A stretch of 39,936 nt of DNA from Acidobacteriaceae bacterium (GTDB lineage: Bacteria; Acidobacteriota; Terriglobia; Terriglobales; Acidobacteriaceae): contig PLXP01000269.1 of NCBI GenBank assembly GCA_003151435.1, positions 1 through 39,936 on the forward strand, given 5' to 3'. The notes beneath the pieces are model-generated. The model was not told the DNA's origin. It worked only from the letters and a program-made list of their open reading frames with translations, and did no database searches. Below, one piece after another: positions 31,831-39,460 of this stretch. The first letter of the stretch is position 1; the number at the start of each line of letters is the position of its first letter. The position numbers and the translations under genes were made by a program.

Positions 31831-32919
31831 ATGACTTCAAAAACCGTTTCGAGCTCCGTTTACGGTTGGGTCGATGATCGCCTGGGCTTGTCGGAGATGG
31901 CCGCCTTCGCGCGCCACAAGACAGTTCCCGTTCACTCCCAATCCTTCTGGTACTACTGGGGCGGCATCTCGCTGTTCCTCTTCCTCGTGCAGTGCTTCAC
32001 CGGCGTGCTGCTGCTGGTCTACTACCGTCCCGGCGCCGAGGCTTTCGAGTCGGTCAGGCAAATCACGTTTGTCATGCACTTTGGATGGCTCATTCGTTCG
32101 GCCCACTCCTGGTCGGCGAACCTCATGCTCTTCGCCATCTTCGTGCACATGTTCTCGGTCTTCTTCATGAAGGCCTACCGCAAGCCGCGCGAATTCGGCT
32201 GGCTCAGCGGCATGGCGCTGCTCGGCCTGGCCACGGTCTTCGGCTTCTCCGGCTACCTGCTGCCCATGGACGAGCTGAGCTACTTCGCCACCAAGGTCGG
32301 CCTTGAAATTCCCGCGGCGGTTCCGCTCATCGGCCCGGCCATCGCCAACATGCTGCGCGGCGGCCCTGAGGTCAGCGAATTCACCGTCCAGCGCTTCTTC
32401 GCGCTTCACGTCGTGGTGCTCCCTGCAGTCTTTCTTCCCCTGCTCGGCTTTCATTTATGGCTGGTCCAGCGCCATGGCAACGCGGTCCCCCCCTGCGAAG
32501 AGGCCAAGCCCGCGAGCGAACGCAAGAGCATTCCCTTCATGCCCGGTTTCCTGCGCAAGGACCTGGCCATGTGGCTCATCTCGCTCAACATTCTGGCGCT
32601 GCTGGCCTCGGTCTTTCCGTGGTCGCTGGGAAAGCAGTACGACGCGCTGTCGCCCGCTCCCATGGGCATTCATCCCGAGTGGTACTTCATGAGTCCCTTT
32701 GAAATGCTCAAGCTGCTGGGCAACTGGCTTCCCGGCGAGTTCGGCGAAATCGCGGGACTGCTGCTGTTCTCCGCAGGCATTGTGCTGTGGATTCTTATCC
32801 CCTTTTACGATGTCGAGCGCGAGGCAGGCCGGCGCAGCCGCGCAGCTCACTACTTCGGTCTTGCGGCGGTCATCCTGCTGCTCGCCACCACCGCCATCGG
32901 CTACTGGACGATCCGTTGA
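31831..32919 (+). CDS. Cytochrome b of b6 type with fused subunit IV
   Basis: The 362-residue membrane protein holds the two b haems that recycle electrons from quinol. Haem ligands are His92 and His106 in helix B and His193 and His208 in helix D. The second pair is separated by 14 residues, the b6f-type spacing, against 13 in bc1-type cytochrome b. The PEWYF quinol-site motif (GIHPEWYFMSPFEML) of subunit IV follows in the same polypeptide (about 280). The Cys that binds haem c_i in plant b6 (FYCLGG) is replaced here by Tyr (WYYWGG). The N-terminal segment before SFWYYWGG is an amphipathic helix. It lies between two repeat arrays. Confidence 0.93.
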   Translation: MTSKTVSSSVYGWVDDRLGLSEMAAFARHKTVPVHSQSFWYYWGGISLFLFLVQCFTGVLLLVYYRPGAEAFESVRQITFVMHFGWLIRSAHSWSANLMLFAIFVHMFSVFFMKAYRKPREFGWLSGMALLGLATVFGFSGYLLPMDELSYFATKVGLEIPAAVPLIGPAIANMLRGGPEVSEFTVQRFFALHVVVLPAVFLPLLGFHLWLVQRHGNAVPPCEEAKPASERKSIPFMPGFLRKDLAMWLISLNILALLASVFPWSLGKQYDALSPAPMGIHPEWYFMSPFEMLKLLGNWLPGEFGEIAGLLLFSAGIVLWILIPFYDVEREAGRRSRAAHYFGLAAVILLLATTAIGYWTIR

Positions 32920-32927
32920 AGCAGCTA

Positions 32928-33029
32928 CTAGCTTCCACCCTCTAGCTTCCAGGCCGCCGTGCTGAATAGAACAGCCCCGGTCCCGGCACAAAGAAGCTAG
33001 AAGCTAGGAGCTAGAAGGCTAGGAGCTAA
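32928..33029. repeat. AAGCTAG heptamer repeats in inverted arrangement
   Basis: Just after the cytochrome b stop, CTAGCTTCC occurs twice (32928-32936 and 32942-32950). At the other end of the gap AAGCTAG (32994-33000), AAGCTAG, GAGCTAG, AAGGCTAG and GAGCTAA follow in tandem. The first and last blocks are inverted complements (CTAGCTTC / GAAGCTAG), so the transcript can fold into a long stem. The last unit supplies the AGGAG ribosome-binding site (33021-33025) of the next gene. Confidence 0.85.
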
Positions 33030-33031
33030 AT

Positions 33032-34447
33032 ATGAACTATCCATTCTGGGACATTCCGCACCTGGGCTCGGGCTGGGTCATCGGCCTCATCGCCATCTTC
33101 CATGTCATGATCTCGCAGTTCGCGGTCGGCGGCGGCCTTTATCTCCCCATGGCCGAGCGCAAAGCCATGCGCATGGCCGACAAGGAAGTCGCCGCCGAAT
33201 GGCACAAGCAGCTCGTCCGCCACTCCAAGTTCTTTCTCATCCTCACCGGCGTCTTCGGCACCGTCTCCGGCGTGGGCATCTGGTTCGCCATCGGCCTCAC
33301 GCATCCTGAGGCCACCAGCACGCTCATCCACAACTTCGTCTTCGGCTGGGCCATCGAATGGGTCTTCTTCATGGTCGAACTTACCACCATCGCGGTCTAC
33401 TACTCCACGTGGGACCGCATCGATCCCAGGCTGCACCTCAAGGTGGGCTGGGCCTATGCCGTGGCGTCGGTGTTCACGCTTATCATCATCAACGGCATTC
33501 TCGCCTTCATGCTCACGCCGGGCGATGCCTGGCTCGCGGTCGCCGGCACGGGCCAGGAGGCCAGCAAATTCTGGAACGCCTTCTTCAACCCCACCTACTG
33601 GCCCAGCCTGCTGCTGCGAACCGGTGTTTGCACATCGCTGGCCGGCGTCTGGGCGCTCATCACCTCCAGCCGCATCGATGGCGACAAGCAGCCCGCGCTC
33701 AAAACCAGCATGGTGCAGTGGAGCGTCAAGTGGCTGGTGCCGTCGTTCGTCGCCACGCCCTTCCTGCTGGTGTGGTATCTCTTCATGGTGCCCGCATCGC
33801 AACGCGCCTTGCTTACTCTGGGAATTGACACCATTGCCGGTGGCACGTTCTCCTCGGTCACGCGCATCGCCCTCATCATCGTCACCACGTCCGCCACCAT
33901 CGTGGGCGTTGCCTACTACCTGGCCTATCGCAACCCCGTGGACTTCAATCTCTCCCATGCCGTGAGCGTGCTGCTGCTCGCTCTCATTGCCACGGGCGCA
34001 GGCGAGTACGCGCGCGAAATGCTGCGCAAGCCCTACGTCATCGGCCGCTGGATGTTCTCCAATGGTGTCCGAGTCAGCTATGTGAGCCGAATCAACACCG
34101 AGGGCTACCTCGCTCATTCGGAGTGGACCTGGAACGCCGGGGCAGGGAATCCGCCTCCGTCAAGCTATTCGCGCGGCGAAGCCATCTTCCGCGGCGAATG
34201 CGGATCGTGCCACACCCTCGGCGGCTATCGTTCCCTGCGGACGCTGCTCGACGGACGCGATCGCGCCGGCATCAATAACTTCCTCGTCATGCTCCACGAA
34301 TACAAGGCCGACTCGCCGTATCGACGCTTCATGCCGCCCCTCTCCGGCACAAAGCAAGACGTCGACGACCTCACCGATTACCTCAACGCGCAGGTCAATC
34401 CGTCCGCGCCAGTGGCAAAGAAGCCGGTCCTCACAGCCCAAAAATAG
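33032..34447 (+). CDS. Cytochrome-bd-like subunit with C-terminal haem c domain
   Basis: A 471-residue protein: nine or so membrane helices (residues 10-335), then a periplasmic cytochrome c domain. The membrane part looks like CydA of bd-type oxidases: His24 in IFHVMISQFAVGGG sits where CydA has its first haem ligand, and EWVFFMVE contributes conserved acidic residues. The last helix ends in GEYAREMLRKPYVIG, a form of the CydA 'E..GRQPW.I' motif. The haem c site is CGSCH (Cys390, Cys393, His394) with Met434 (RFMPPL) as probable axial ligand. Members of the bd superfamily with a fused haem c have been described. It could pass electrons from the Rieske/b core or itself reduce oxygen. Confidence 0.85.
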   Translation: MNYPFWDIPHLGSGWVIGLIAIFHVMISQFAVGGGLYLPMAERKAMRMADKEVAAEWHKQLVRHSKFFLILTGVFGTVSGVGIWFAIGLTHPEATSTLIHNFVFGWAIEWVFFMVELTTIAVYYSTWDRIDPRLHLKVGWAYAVASVFTLIIINGILAFMLTPGDAWLAVAGTGQEASKFWNAFFNPTYWPSLLLRTGVCTSLAGVWALITSSRIDGDKQPALKTSMVQWSVKWLVPSFVATPFLLVWYLFMVPASQRALLTLGIDTIAGGTFSSVTRIALIIVTTSATIVGVAYYLAYRNPVDFNLSHAVSVLLLALIATGAGEYAREMLRKPYVIGRWMFSNGVRVSYVSRINTEGYLAHSEWTWNAGAGNPPPSSYSRGEAIFRGECGSCHTLGGYRSLRTLLDGRDRAGINNFLVMLHEYKADSPYRRFMPPLSGTKQDVDDLTDYLNAQVNPSAPVAKKPVLTAQK

Positions 34448-34469
34448 CCACGCCAACTCACGAAACGAC

Positions 34470-34503
34470 AAGGCGGCTGCCGGACTCTCCGGCAGCCGCC
34501 TTT
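34470..34503 (+). terminator. Strong terminator after the cytochrome operon
   Basis: A 15-bp perfect stem AAGGCGGCTGCCGGA / TCCGGCAGCCGCCTT (34470-34484 / 34488-34502) with loop CTC and a short T run. It stands between convergent genes and may serve both directions. Confidence 0.85.
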
Positions 34504-34521
34504 GTCTGCATCCCCAACTGC

Positions 34522-35364
34522 TTAATGCCCTTCCGATTCCTCACCCTGTTCAACCGTGCTCGCTTCCGCCTCACTCACCGACCCCGAAAGCTCCGTCCGA
34601 ACCGGCGCTGCGCTGGACGTCTCCGGCTCGTCGATCCACAGGCAGACGATCCACCACACCAGCACGGCCAGGTAGACGACGGTGTTGGTGTTGAACAGCT
34701 TTTCGCGGAGGCCGACAATGCGCTCGTAGTCCGCCATGCTGTGCGCCACCGCCGTGCGGGCGATGGTCTCCCACACGCCCTGCATCGCAAGCTGCGCAAT
34801 CGATGCGGTGGAGAGGCCAATGACAATCTGCTGCGTGTGGCTGCGCCAACCGGCCTTGAACCGCCGGCCGAACAACACGATGAGCATCCCCAGCGCGATC
34901 GTCTCCACGTCCACCAGCAGGCTGGCCTTCTGCGCGATCAATTGCAGCAACTGCAGCGTCGACATCGTGGAGCGCGCGGTGAGCGTCTTCCACGCAGGCC
35001 ACGGCCCCCACAGCGCCAGCACAGCCGCGCCCAGCGCCATCAGCACCAGCGCGCCTGTCACCCAGGTCGCGCGCCGCACGCGCCCAAAGGCCCTCCGAGC
35101 CAGCTCCAGCACCACCATCAGGCCGATGATGGCGCCAATATCGGCCATGACGATGAACATGGTGCTCAGGGTCATTTGCGGCAGGCGGCCAAACAGCAGC
35201 CGGGTCGACAGCAGCCGCAACGCAACCAGCACGATACTGGCTGTGAACCACGGGAAACGCGCAACGCGGTCCCGGCCCATCAGCACGACCAGCAGCACCA
35301 GGTGCGCCGCGAAGGTCAGAGTCCACAGGATTGTGAGGGCGGTAAATGGAAAATGGAGATGCAT
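34522..35364 (-). CDS. Conserved-looking multi-span membrane protein of unknown function
   Basis: A 280-residue protein with about seven transmembrane helices: ILWTLTFAAHLVLLVVLMG, WFTASIVLVALRLLS, and further ones to YLAVLVWWIVCLWI. They are followed by a 35-residue acidic, Ser/Glu-rich cytoplasmic tail (SVSEAEASTVEQGEES). No catalytic motif or known family comes to mind; the pattern of paired short helices and loops could be a transporter-like or sensor membrane domain. It converges with the terminator of the cytochrome operon and stands alone. The tRNA-Arg gene is about 145 bp upstream of its start on the same strand. Confidence 0.65.
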   Translation of the reverse strand: MHLHFPFTALTILWTLTFAAHLVLLVVLMGRDRVARFPWFTASIVLVALRLLSTRLLFGRLPQMTLSTMFIVMADIGAIIGLMVVLELARRAFGRVRRATWVTGALVLMALGAAVLALWGPWPAWKTLTARSTMSTLQLLQLIAQKASLLVDVETIALGMLIVLFGRRFKAGWRSHTQQIVIGLSTASIAQLAMQGVWETIARTAVAHSMADYERIVGLREKLFNTNTVVYLAVLVWWIVCLWIDEPETSSAAPVRTELSGSVSEAEASTVEQGEESEGH

Positions 35365-35508
35365 TTTTTGGCCTTGTCCGGCCGCGTGATCAAGGGCTCG
35401 CGGCTCCTCTTCAGTTTAAACGGGAAACGCACCACTCCCCGCGCGGTGTGTGCCACGCCGAGACTGAGAAACAAGTCAATGAGGGAGAGTGTCAAGTCGA
35501 AAGGATGG

Positions 35509-35582
35509 TGCGCCCGGAGAGATTCGAACTCCCGACCTAACGCTCCGGAGGCGTTCGCTCTATCCAGCTGAGCTACGGGCGC
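35509..35582 (-). tRNA. tRNA-Arg (anticodon CCG)
   Basis: The minus strand gives a complete 74-nt cloverleaf without encoded CCA: acceptor GCGCCCG/CGGGCGC with discriminator A, D-arm GCTC...GAGC, anticodon arm AACGC-CTCCGGA-GCGTT with anticodon CCG, and T-arm GGGAG-TTCGAAT-CTCTC (one G.U pair). It reads CGG Arg codons. Confidence 0.95.
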
Positions 35583-35621
35583 GCTCTTTCAGCATACCGT
35601 ATTTTCGGGCCCGGCGGCGGT

Positions 35622-35921
35622 TTAGCTCCCCGACGCGCCGCCAGGTCCGCCTGTCTCGCGGGCAGCCTCCCGCTGCGCCCGCAACTCCTCCATCACCGAC
35701 TGGATTAGCGCCTTGGCGCCCTCCATGCCGCTCAACACCGCCTGCAGGTCCAGCGCCGGCTTCGAAGGGTTGCGGCTCGACGCGCAATACACCCCGTGCT
35801 GCCCCACCATAATCAGCGAATCGGTCAGCAGGTCCAGCGCCACCGCCAGCCGTCCCCGCTCCACGCCCATCATGAACTCGTGCCGCTCCAGTTCCGCCCG
35901 CTTCTCGTCAAAAACACTCAT
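35622..35921 (-). CDS. Small conserved-looking hypothetical protein
   Basis: A 99-residue protein, helical in character (ELERHEFMMGVERGRLAVALDLLTDSLI..., LQAVLSGMEGAKALIQSVMEEL), ending in a Gly/Ser-rich tail, with no signal peptide or membrane segment. I do not recognise a family and give no function. It lies between tRNA-Arg and a repeat-bearing gap, is read on the minus strand, and has the codon composition of its neighbours, which favours a real gene. Confidence 0.55.
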   Translation of the reverse strand: MSVFDEKRAELERHEFMMGVERGRLAVALDLLTDSLIMVGQHGVYCASSRNPSKPALDLQAVLSGMEGAKALIQSVMEELRAQREAARETGGPGGASGS

Positions 35922-35970
35922 AGCTCAAGCCTACCCGAAACCCCACCGCCCGGTAGCCTCACTCAATTCC

Positions 35971-36068
35971 GGGTGCCCCATCCTTGCCGCGTCTCTGTTC
36001 TTGCCCCAGGTTGCCCCACTCAAGCCCGGGTGCCCCATCCTTGACGCGTACTTTGCGGCAAGGGTGGG
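35971..36068. repeat. Two further copies of the GGGTGCCCCA repeat
   Basis: GGGTGCCCCATCCTTG occurs at 35971-35986 and again at 36028-36043. After the second copy, CAAGGGTGGG (36059-36068) closes a 10-bp hairpin with CCCATCCTTG (36034-36043, one G.U pair). A related TTGCCCCA stands between them. With the copy in the hisG-hisD gap these define a dispersed intergenic repeat. Confidence 0.65.
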
Positions 36069-36125
36069 AGTCACCAACCTTCATCCGCCCACAATCCGTG
36101 CCCCATCAACAGAGATCAAAAATAA

Positions 36126-36182
36126 GCAACTAAACGGTTGCGATTCTCTCGACACCGTTCTAATATGCAACCTGGAGGTTGC
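36126..36182. promoter_or_regulatory. Two candidate ArsR operators around the AHSA1/ArsR promoter
   Basis: Two inverted repeats share the half-site GCAAC/GTTGC: GCAAC(36126-36130)...GTTGC(36137-36141) overlaps the -35 box, and GCAACC(36167-36172)TGGAGGTTGC (to 36182) overlaps the ribosome-binding site. Binding of an ArsR dimer to either would block transcription start or clearance. Confidence 0.55.
36138..36166 (+). promoter_or_regulatory. Sigma70-type promoter of the AHSA1/ArsR operon
   Basis: TTGCGA (36138-36143) and TAATAT (36161-36166) are separated by 17 bp, a good match to the -35/-10 consensus, 22 bp upstream of the AHSA1 gene start. Confidence 0.65.
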
Positions 36183-36187
36183 TCAAC

Positions 36188-36640
36188 ATGAACGACAGGA
36201 TCGAAAAACAGATCGAACTCAAGGCCCCCGTTTCCCGCGTCTGGCGCGCCCTTACCGACTCCCGCGAGTTCGGCGAGTGGTTTCGCGTAAACATCGAAGT
36301 GCCCTTTGTTCCCGGCCAGCCCGCGCAGGGCCAGATCCTTCATCCCGGCTACGAACATGTCACGTGGCGCGCCGTCATCCAGGCCATGGAGCCCGAACGT
36401 CTCTTTTCATTCACCTGGCATCCTTACTCGGTCGATCCCGCAATGGACTACTCGCCAGAGACGCCCACGCTTGTTGAATTCCGCCTCAAGCCCACCGCAA
36501 CCGGCACGTTGCTGATGGTTACCGAATTGGGCTTCGACAGGATTCCCGCCCACCGCCGCCTTGAAGCGTTCCGTAGGAACGATGGAGGCTGGACGCAGCA
36601 GATGAAGAACATCGAGGCCTATGTCGCACCCGCGGTCTAA
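36188..36640 (+). CDS. SRPBCC (AHSA1/Aha1-type) domain protein
   Basis: A 150-residue protein of the START/SRPBCC fold: IEKQIELKAPVSRVWRALTDSREFGEWFRVN at the N-terminus (strand, then the V..VW.A.T......W box), WRAVIQAMEPERLFSFTWHP, the T.VEFRLKP strand, and a C-terminal helix (RNDGGWTQQMKNIEAYV). Aha1-type domains bind small hydrophobic ligands; their ligands in bacteria are usually unknown. The ATG at 36188 follows GGAGG by 11-12 nt; a TTG nine bases earlier is less likely. The gene overlaps the ArsR gene by 20 nt, the common AHSA1-ArsR pairing. Confidence 0.88.
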   Translation: MNDRIEKQIELKAPVSRVWRALTDSREFGEWFRVNIEVPFVPGQPAQGQILHPGYEHVTWRAVIQAMEPERLFSFTWHPYSVDPAMDYSPETPTLVEFRLKPTATGTLLMVTELGFDRIPAHRRLEAFRRNDGGWTQQMKNIEAYVAPAV

Positions 36641-36980
36641 TCGCAGGCCGGCGACCAAATCCGCGACCAGTCCGGCGCATTCCCTGCTCTTCGCGGCGCT
36701 GGGCGATGAGACCCGCCTCGCGCTTGTCGCCCGGCTATGCTCCGGTCAGCCTCACTCCATCTCTCAACTCACCGAGGGGTCCAGGCTGACCCGGCAGGCC
36801 ATCACAAAGCATCTCCGCGTGTTGGCGAAAGCCGGTATCGTGCGCTGCACGCGGGCCGGCCGCGAGAGCCTGTTCCAATTCAACCCCGAGCCGATCGCCG
36901 CAATGCACCAGTATCTCGATCTCGTCTCCCGCCAATGGGACCAGGCGCTGTCTCGACTCAAGTCGTTTGTCGAAGAGTGA
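36621..36980 (+). CDS. ArsR-family helix-turn-helix repressor
   Basis: A 119-residue winged-helix repressor with FAALGDETRLALVARLCSGQPHSISQL, recognition helix (SRLTRQAITKHLRVLAKAGIV) and wing (CTRAGRESLFQFN). No metal-binding Cys pair of the classic ArsR or SmtB type is seen, so it is of the metal-independent type commonly linked to AHSA1 genes. It overlaps the AHSA1 gene and probably regulates its own operon through the GCAAC/GTTGC dyads upstream. Confidence 0.92.
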   Translation: MSHPRSNRRPATKSATSPAHSLLFAALGDETRLALVARLCSGQPHSISQLTEGSRLTRQAITKHLRVLAKAGIVRCTRAGRESLFQFNPEPIAAMHQYLDLVSRQWDQALSRLKSFVEE

Positions 36981-36988
36981 AACTTTGG

Positions 36989-37048
36989 CGCGCAAAACAA
37001 TGGCCGGGCAGTCTTGCGACTTCCCGGCCATTGTCTTGTGATTGCGCG
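36989..37048. terminator. Large hairpin between convergent genes
   Basis: Nested inverted repeats ACAATGGCCGGG / CCCGGCCATTGT (36997-37008 / 37023-37034) and CGCGCAA / TTGCGCG (36989-36995 / 37042-37048) fill the gap between arsR and the isomerase gene. It is most likely a two-way terminator, although T-tracts are weak. Confidence 0.6.
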
Positions 37049-37909
37049 TTACAGGCTGAACTTGCGCATGTACTCGGCATCCTGGCGCAGCGCATCCATA
37101 ATGGGGCCGGTAAACTCTTCCTGCTCGATGAAATAGTGCTTCAGCCCCGTCGCGGCGCGCAACACGGGGTGATAATCCAACTCGCCCTTGCCCATGATCA
37201 CGGAGTTGTACTTTCCGTTCGCCCCCTTCGCCATATCCTTCACGTGCAGCAGCGGGAAGCGCTCCGGCGTTTTGCTCAGGTAGGCCACCGGATCGTGTCC
37301 CGCCGCCATCACCCAGCCGCAATCCATCTCGAACGACACCAGCTTCGGGTCGGTCTGCTTCAGCAGTTCGTCGTAGAACACCACGCCGCCCTCCGTGCCG
37401 AACTCCGGAATGTGGTTGTGATATCCAAAGGTCATGCCCGCGGCCTTTACCTTTTCGCCAATGCGATTGAACTCGCCCGCCACCCACCGCCAGTCATCCA
37501 GCGTCAGCGGCCCCTTGGCTGCGGGATCGCGGCGCGAAGACGAGGAACAGATCATGTAATCGAATCCCAGCGCATGACCGTACTCGATCAGCTCATCGAG
37601 TTGCGGGCGCAAAACACCCAGCGGATGATGGGTACTCACGCAGCGCAGGCCGGCCTGGTCCATCGATTGGCGAAACTCCTTTGCCGTCTTGTTGTAGTAG
37701 CCGGCAGCTTCCACTTCCTTGTAGCCCGCCGCGCTCAACTGGTGCAGCGTGCCGTCAAAGTCCTTGGGCAAAAGTTCACGTACGGAATATAACTGCAGGC
37801 CCACAGGCTGGCTCAGCGGAGCGGCGCTCAGGCGACCGGCGCCCACACAGGCTGCGGCCGCAACCGCACCCGTAGCCTTCAAAAAAGTTCTGCGCGACGA
37901 ATGACTCAT
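37049..37909 (-). CDS. Tat-exported sugar phosphate isomerase/epimerase-like protein
   Basis: Start ATG 37909 (GGGAGAAA upstream) gives 286 aa beginning SHSSRRTFLKATGAVAAAA, a twin-arginine signal, so the enzyme acts in the periplasm. The AP-endonuclease-2-type TIM barrel shows metal-binding candidates: FGYHNHIPEF (His/Glu), FEMDCGWV (Glu/Asp), LLHVKDM (His/Asp) and YFIEQEEF (Glu). These belong to xylose-isomerase-like enzymes (isomerase, epimerase, dehydratase). The frame is open upstream to 38176 but that part has no homology. It lies 22 bp downstream of a Gfo/Idh/MocA gene with the same type of signal, so the two probably share a sugar pathway. Confidence 0.85.
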   Translation of the reverse strand: MSHSSRRTFLKATGAVAAAACVGAGRLSAAPLSQPVGLQLYSVRELLPKDFDGTLHQLSAAGYKEVEAAGYYNKTAKEFRQSMDQAGLRCVSTHHPLGVLRPQLDELIEYGHALGFDYMICSSSSRRDPAAKGPLTLDDWRWVAGEFNRIGEKVKAAGMTFGYHNHIPEFGTEGGVVFYDELLKQTDPKLVSFEMDCGWVMAAGHDPVAYLSKTPERFPLLHVKDMAKGANGKYNSVIMGKGELDYHPVLRAATGLKHYFIEQEEFTGPIMDALRQDAEYMRKFSL

Positions 37910-37931
37910 GATGCTTTCTCCCGGATTCCTG

Positions 37932-39281
37932 CTAAACCTTGATGGTTTGCGAAGACGCGTCCCACGAGACCGCGTTGCGATGGAGGTAGGAATGATTCGC
38001 CATGTGGCATGCGATGGCGGTGTTGTTTCCAAACACTTCATCCTCCACCACGTGCTCCCGCGTCTCGATGGCGTGGAAGAAGTTGGCAATGTGGTCGGCG
38101 GTATCGTCGTAGCCCTGCGGTGCCGAGAAGGTTTCCGCTTGCCCCGGCCTGGCTTGCGCCGCGGGATGGTCGGCATGCCATGCGTCGAGATACTGTTTCT
38201 TTGCCGCCGCTGTCCAGCCGTTCAGCGAATAGCCCTCGGGCTGCGGCGCGGTGTCTTGCGGCGTCACGGTGAGTGTGTTGCCGTTGATTACCATGGTCGC
38301 TTCGCGCCCGTAAAAGATGATCGGCTCGCCGGCTGAATTGTTCTGGTTGCAATGCACGTTCACCGTCACGCCCGGATAGTCGTACAACGTGGCCAGCATG
38401 TCAGGATAATCGCGCCCATCGTTGAAGTGGGTCAGGCTGCCGGTAGAATACGCGCGGCTGGGAATCGCATTCATGCCGCTGATGCAATGAATGCCCGACA
38501 GCAGATGCACGTAAAGATCTCCCGCGACTCCCTCGCCATAGTCCGCAAAACACCGCCAGCGGAAAAATCGCATCGCATCGAACGGCCTCGAAGGCGCATC
38601 TCGTATCCACGTCGTCCAGTCGATCGTCTCCGGGCTCGCGTCTGGCGCCACGGGATACACCCACGCGCCCGACGGCGAGTTGCGGTCGGAGTGCCCCTCG
38701 ATCAGGTGTACTTCGCCCAACCGGCCCGACTTAAAAATCTCCGCGGCCTTCTTGTACACCATGTTGCTCACGCGCTGGCTGCCCGCCTGGAAGATGCGCT
38801 TGTTCTTCTCCACAGCCGCCACCATCGCCAGTCCATCGGCCACGTTGTGCGACATCGGCTTTTCGCAATACACGTCCTTGCCCGCATCGAGGCAATCCAC
38901 CACCACGCGCCGATGCTGAAAGTCAGCCACGGCCACAATCACCGCATCCACATCCTTGCGATCCAGCAGCGAACGATAATCGCGCGTCGTCGGAATATCG
39001 GCGCCCCACGCTTCTCTTCCTGCCTGCTGGTGCATGGTGTAAAGGTCCGCGGTGCCTACGCATTCGCCCGTCGCAACCTTGCGCGCCGACCGCAGCAGAT
39101 CGCACCCGCGAATTCCTGTGCCGATGGAGACAAAACGAATCTTGCGCCCGCTGCTGCTCGTCGCCGGTGCTTGCGCCAACAAGGTGGACGGCTCAAGCAA
39201 TGCAGATGTCACGGCCGCTCCTGCCGCCACCGCACCTGCGCCCATGCGCACAAAATCCCGGCGTGTGATTGATGGTTTCAT
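37932..39281 (-). CDS. Tat-exported Gfo/Idh/MocA-family oxidoreductase
   Basis: Start ATG 39281 (AGAGGA upstream) gives 449 aa with a Tat signal ITRRDFVRMGAGAVAAGAA, then a Rossmann domain (RFVSIGTGIRGCDLL) and the family motif YCEKPMSHN with the catalytic-type Lys. A beta-sheet substrate domain follows (TVNVHCNQNNSAGEPIIFYG). Such enzymes oxidise or reduce sugars or sugar derivatives with NAD(P), often tightly bound in exported members. The upstream extension to 39347 has no signal or homology. It probably works with the downstream isomerase-like protein; a 3-keto-sugar step is possible but not shown. Confidence 0.9.
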   Translation of the reverse strand: MKPSITRRDFVRMGAGAVAAGAAVTSALLEPSTLLAQAPATSSSGRKIRFVSIGTGIRGCDLLRSARKVATGECVGTADLYTMHQQAGREAWGADIPTTRDYRSLLDRKDVDAVIVAVADFQHRRVVVDCLDAGKDVYCEKPMSHNVADGLAMVAAVEKNKRIFQAGSQRVSNMVYKKAAEIFKSGRLGEVHLIEGHSDRNSPSGAWVYPVAPDASPETIDWTTWIRDAPSRPFDAMRFFRWRCFADYGEGVAGDLYVHLLSGIHCISGMNAIPSRAYSTGSLTHFNDGRDYPDMLATLYDYPGVTVNVHCNQNNSAGEPIIFYGREATMVINGNTLTVTPQDTAPQPEGYSLNGWTAAAKKQYLDAWHADHPAAQARPGQAETFSAPQGYDDTADHIANFFHAIETREHVVEDEVFGNNTAIACHMANHSYLHRNAVSWDASSQTIKV

Positions 39282-39460
39282 TCTGGTCCTCTTTGCGTGC
39301 AGCGCCATTCTCGCTCTCGGGCCCGTGCCGTGTAAAGTCATTCGCAAACAGAGTAAGATTGTCCCTTCACGAGCACTTCAATTGTCAGGTTTCGCTGCGC
39401 GTGGATTGCACAACCGGCCGCAAATTCCGGTGCCCGGGTGGCGATGAGAGAGGCGTACAA

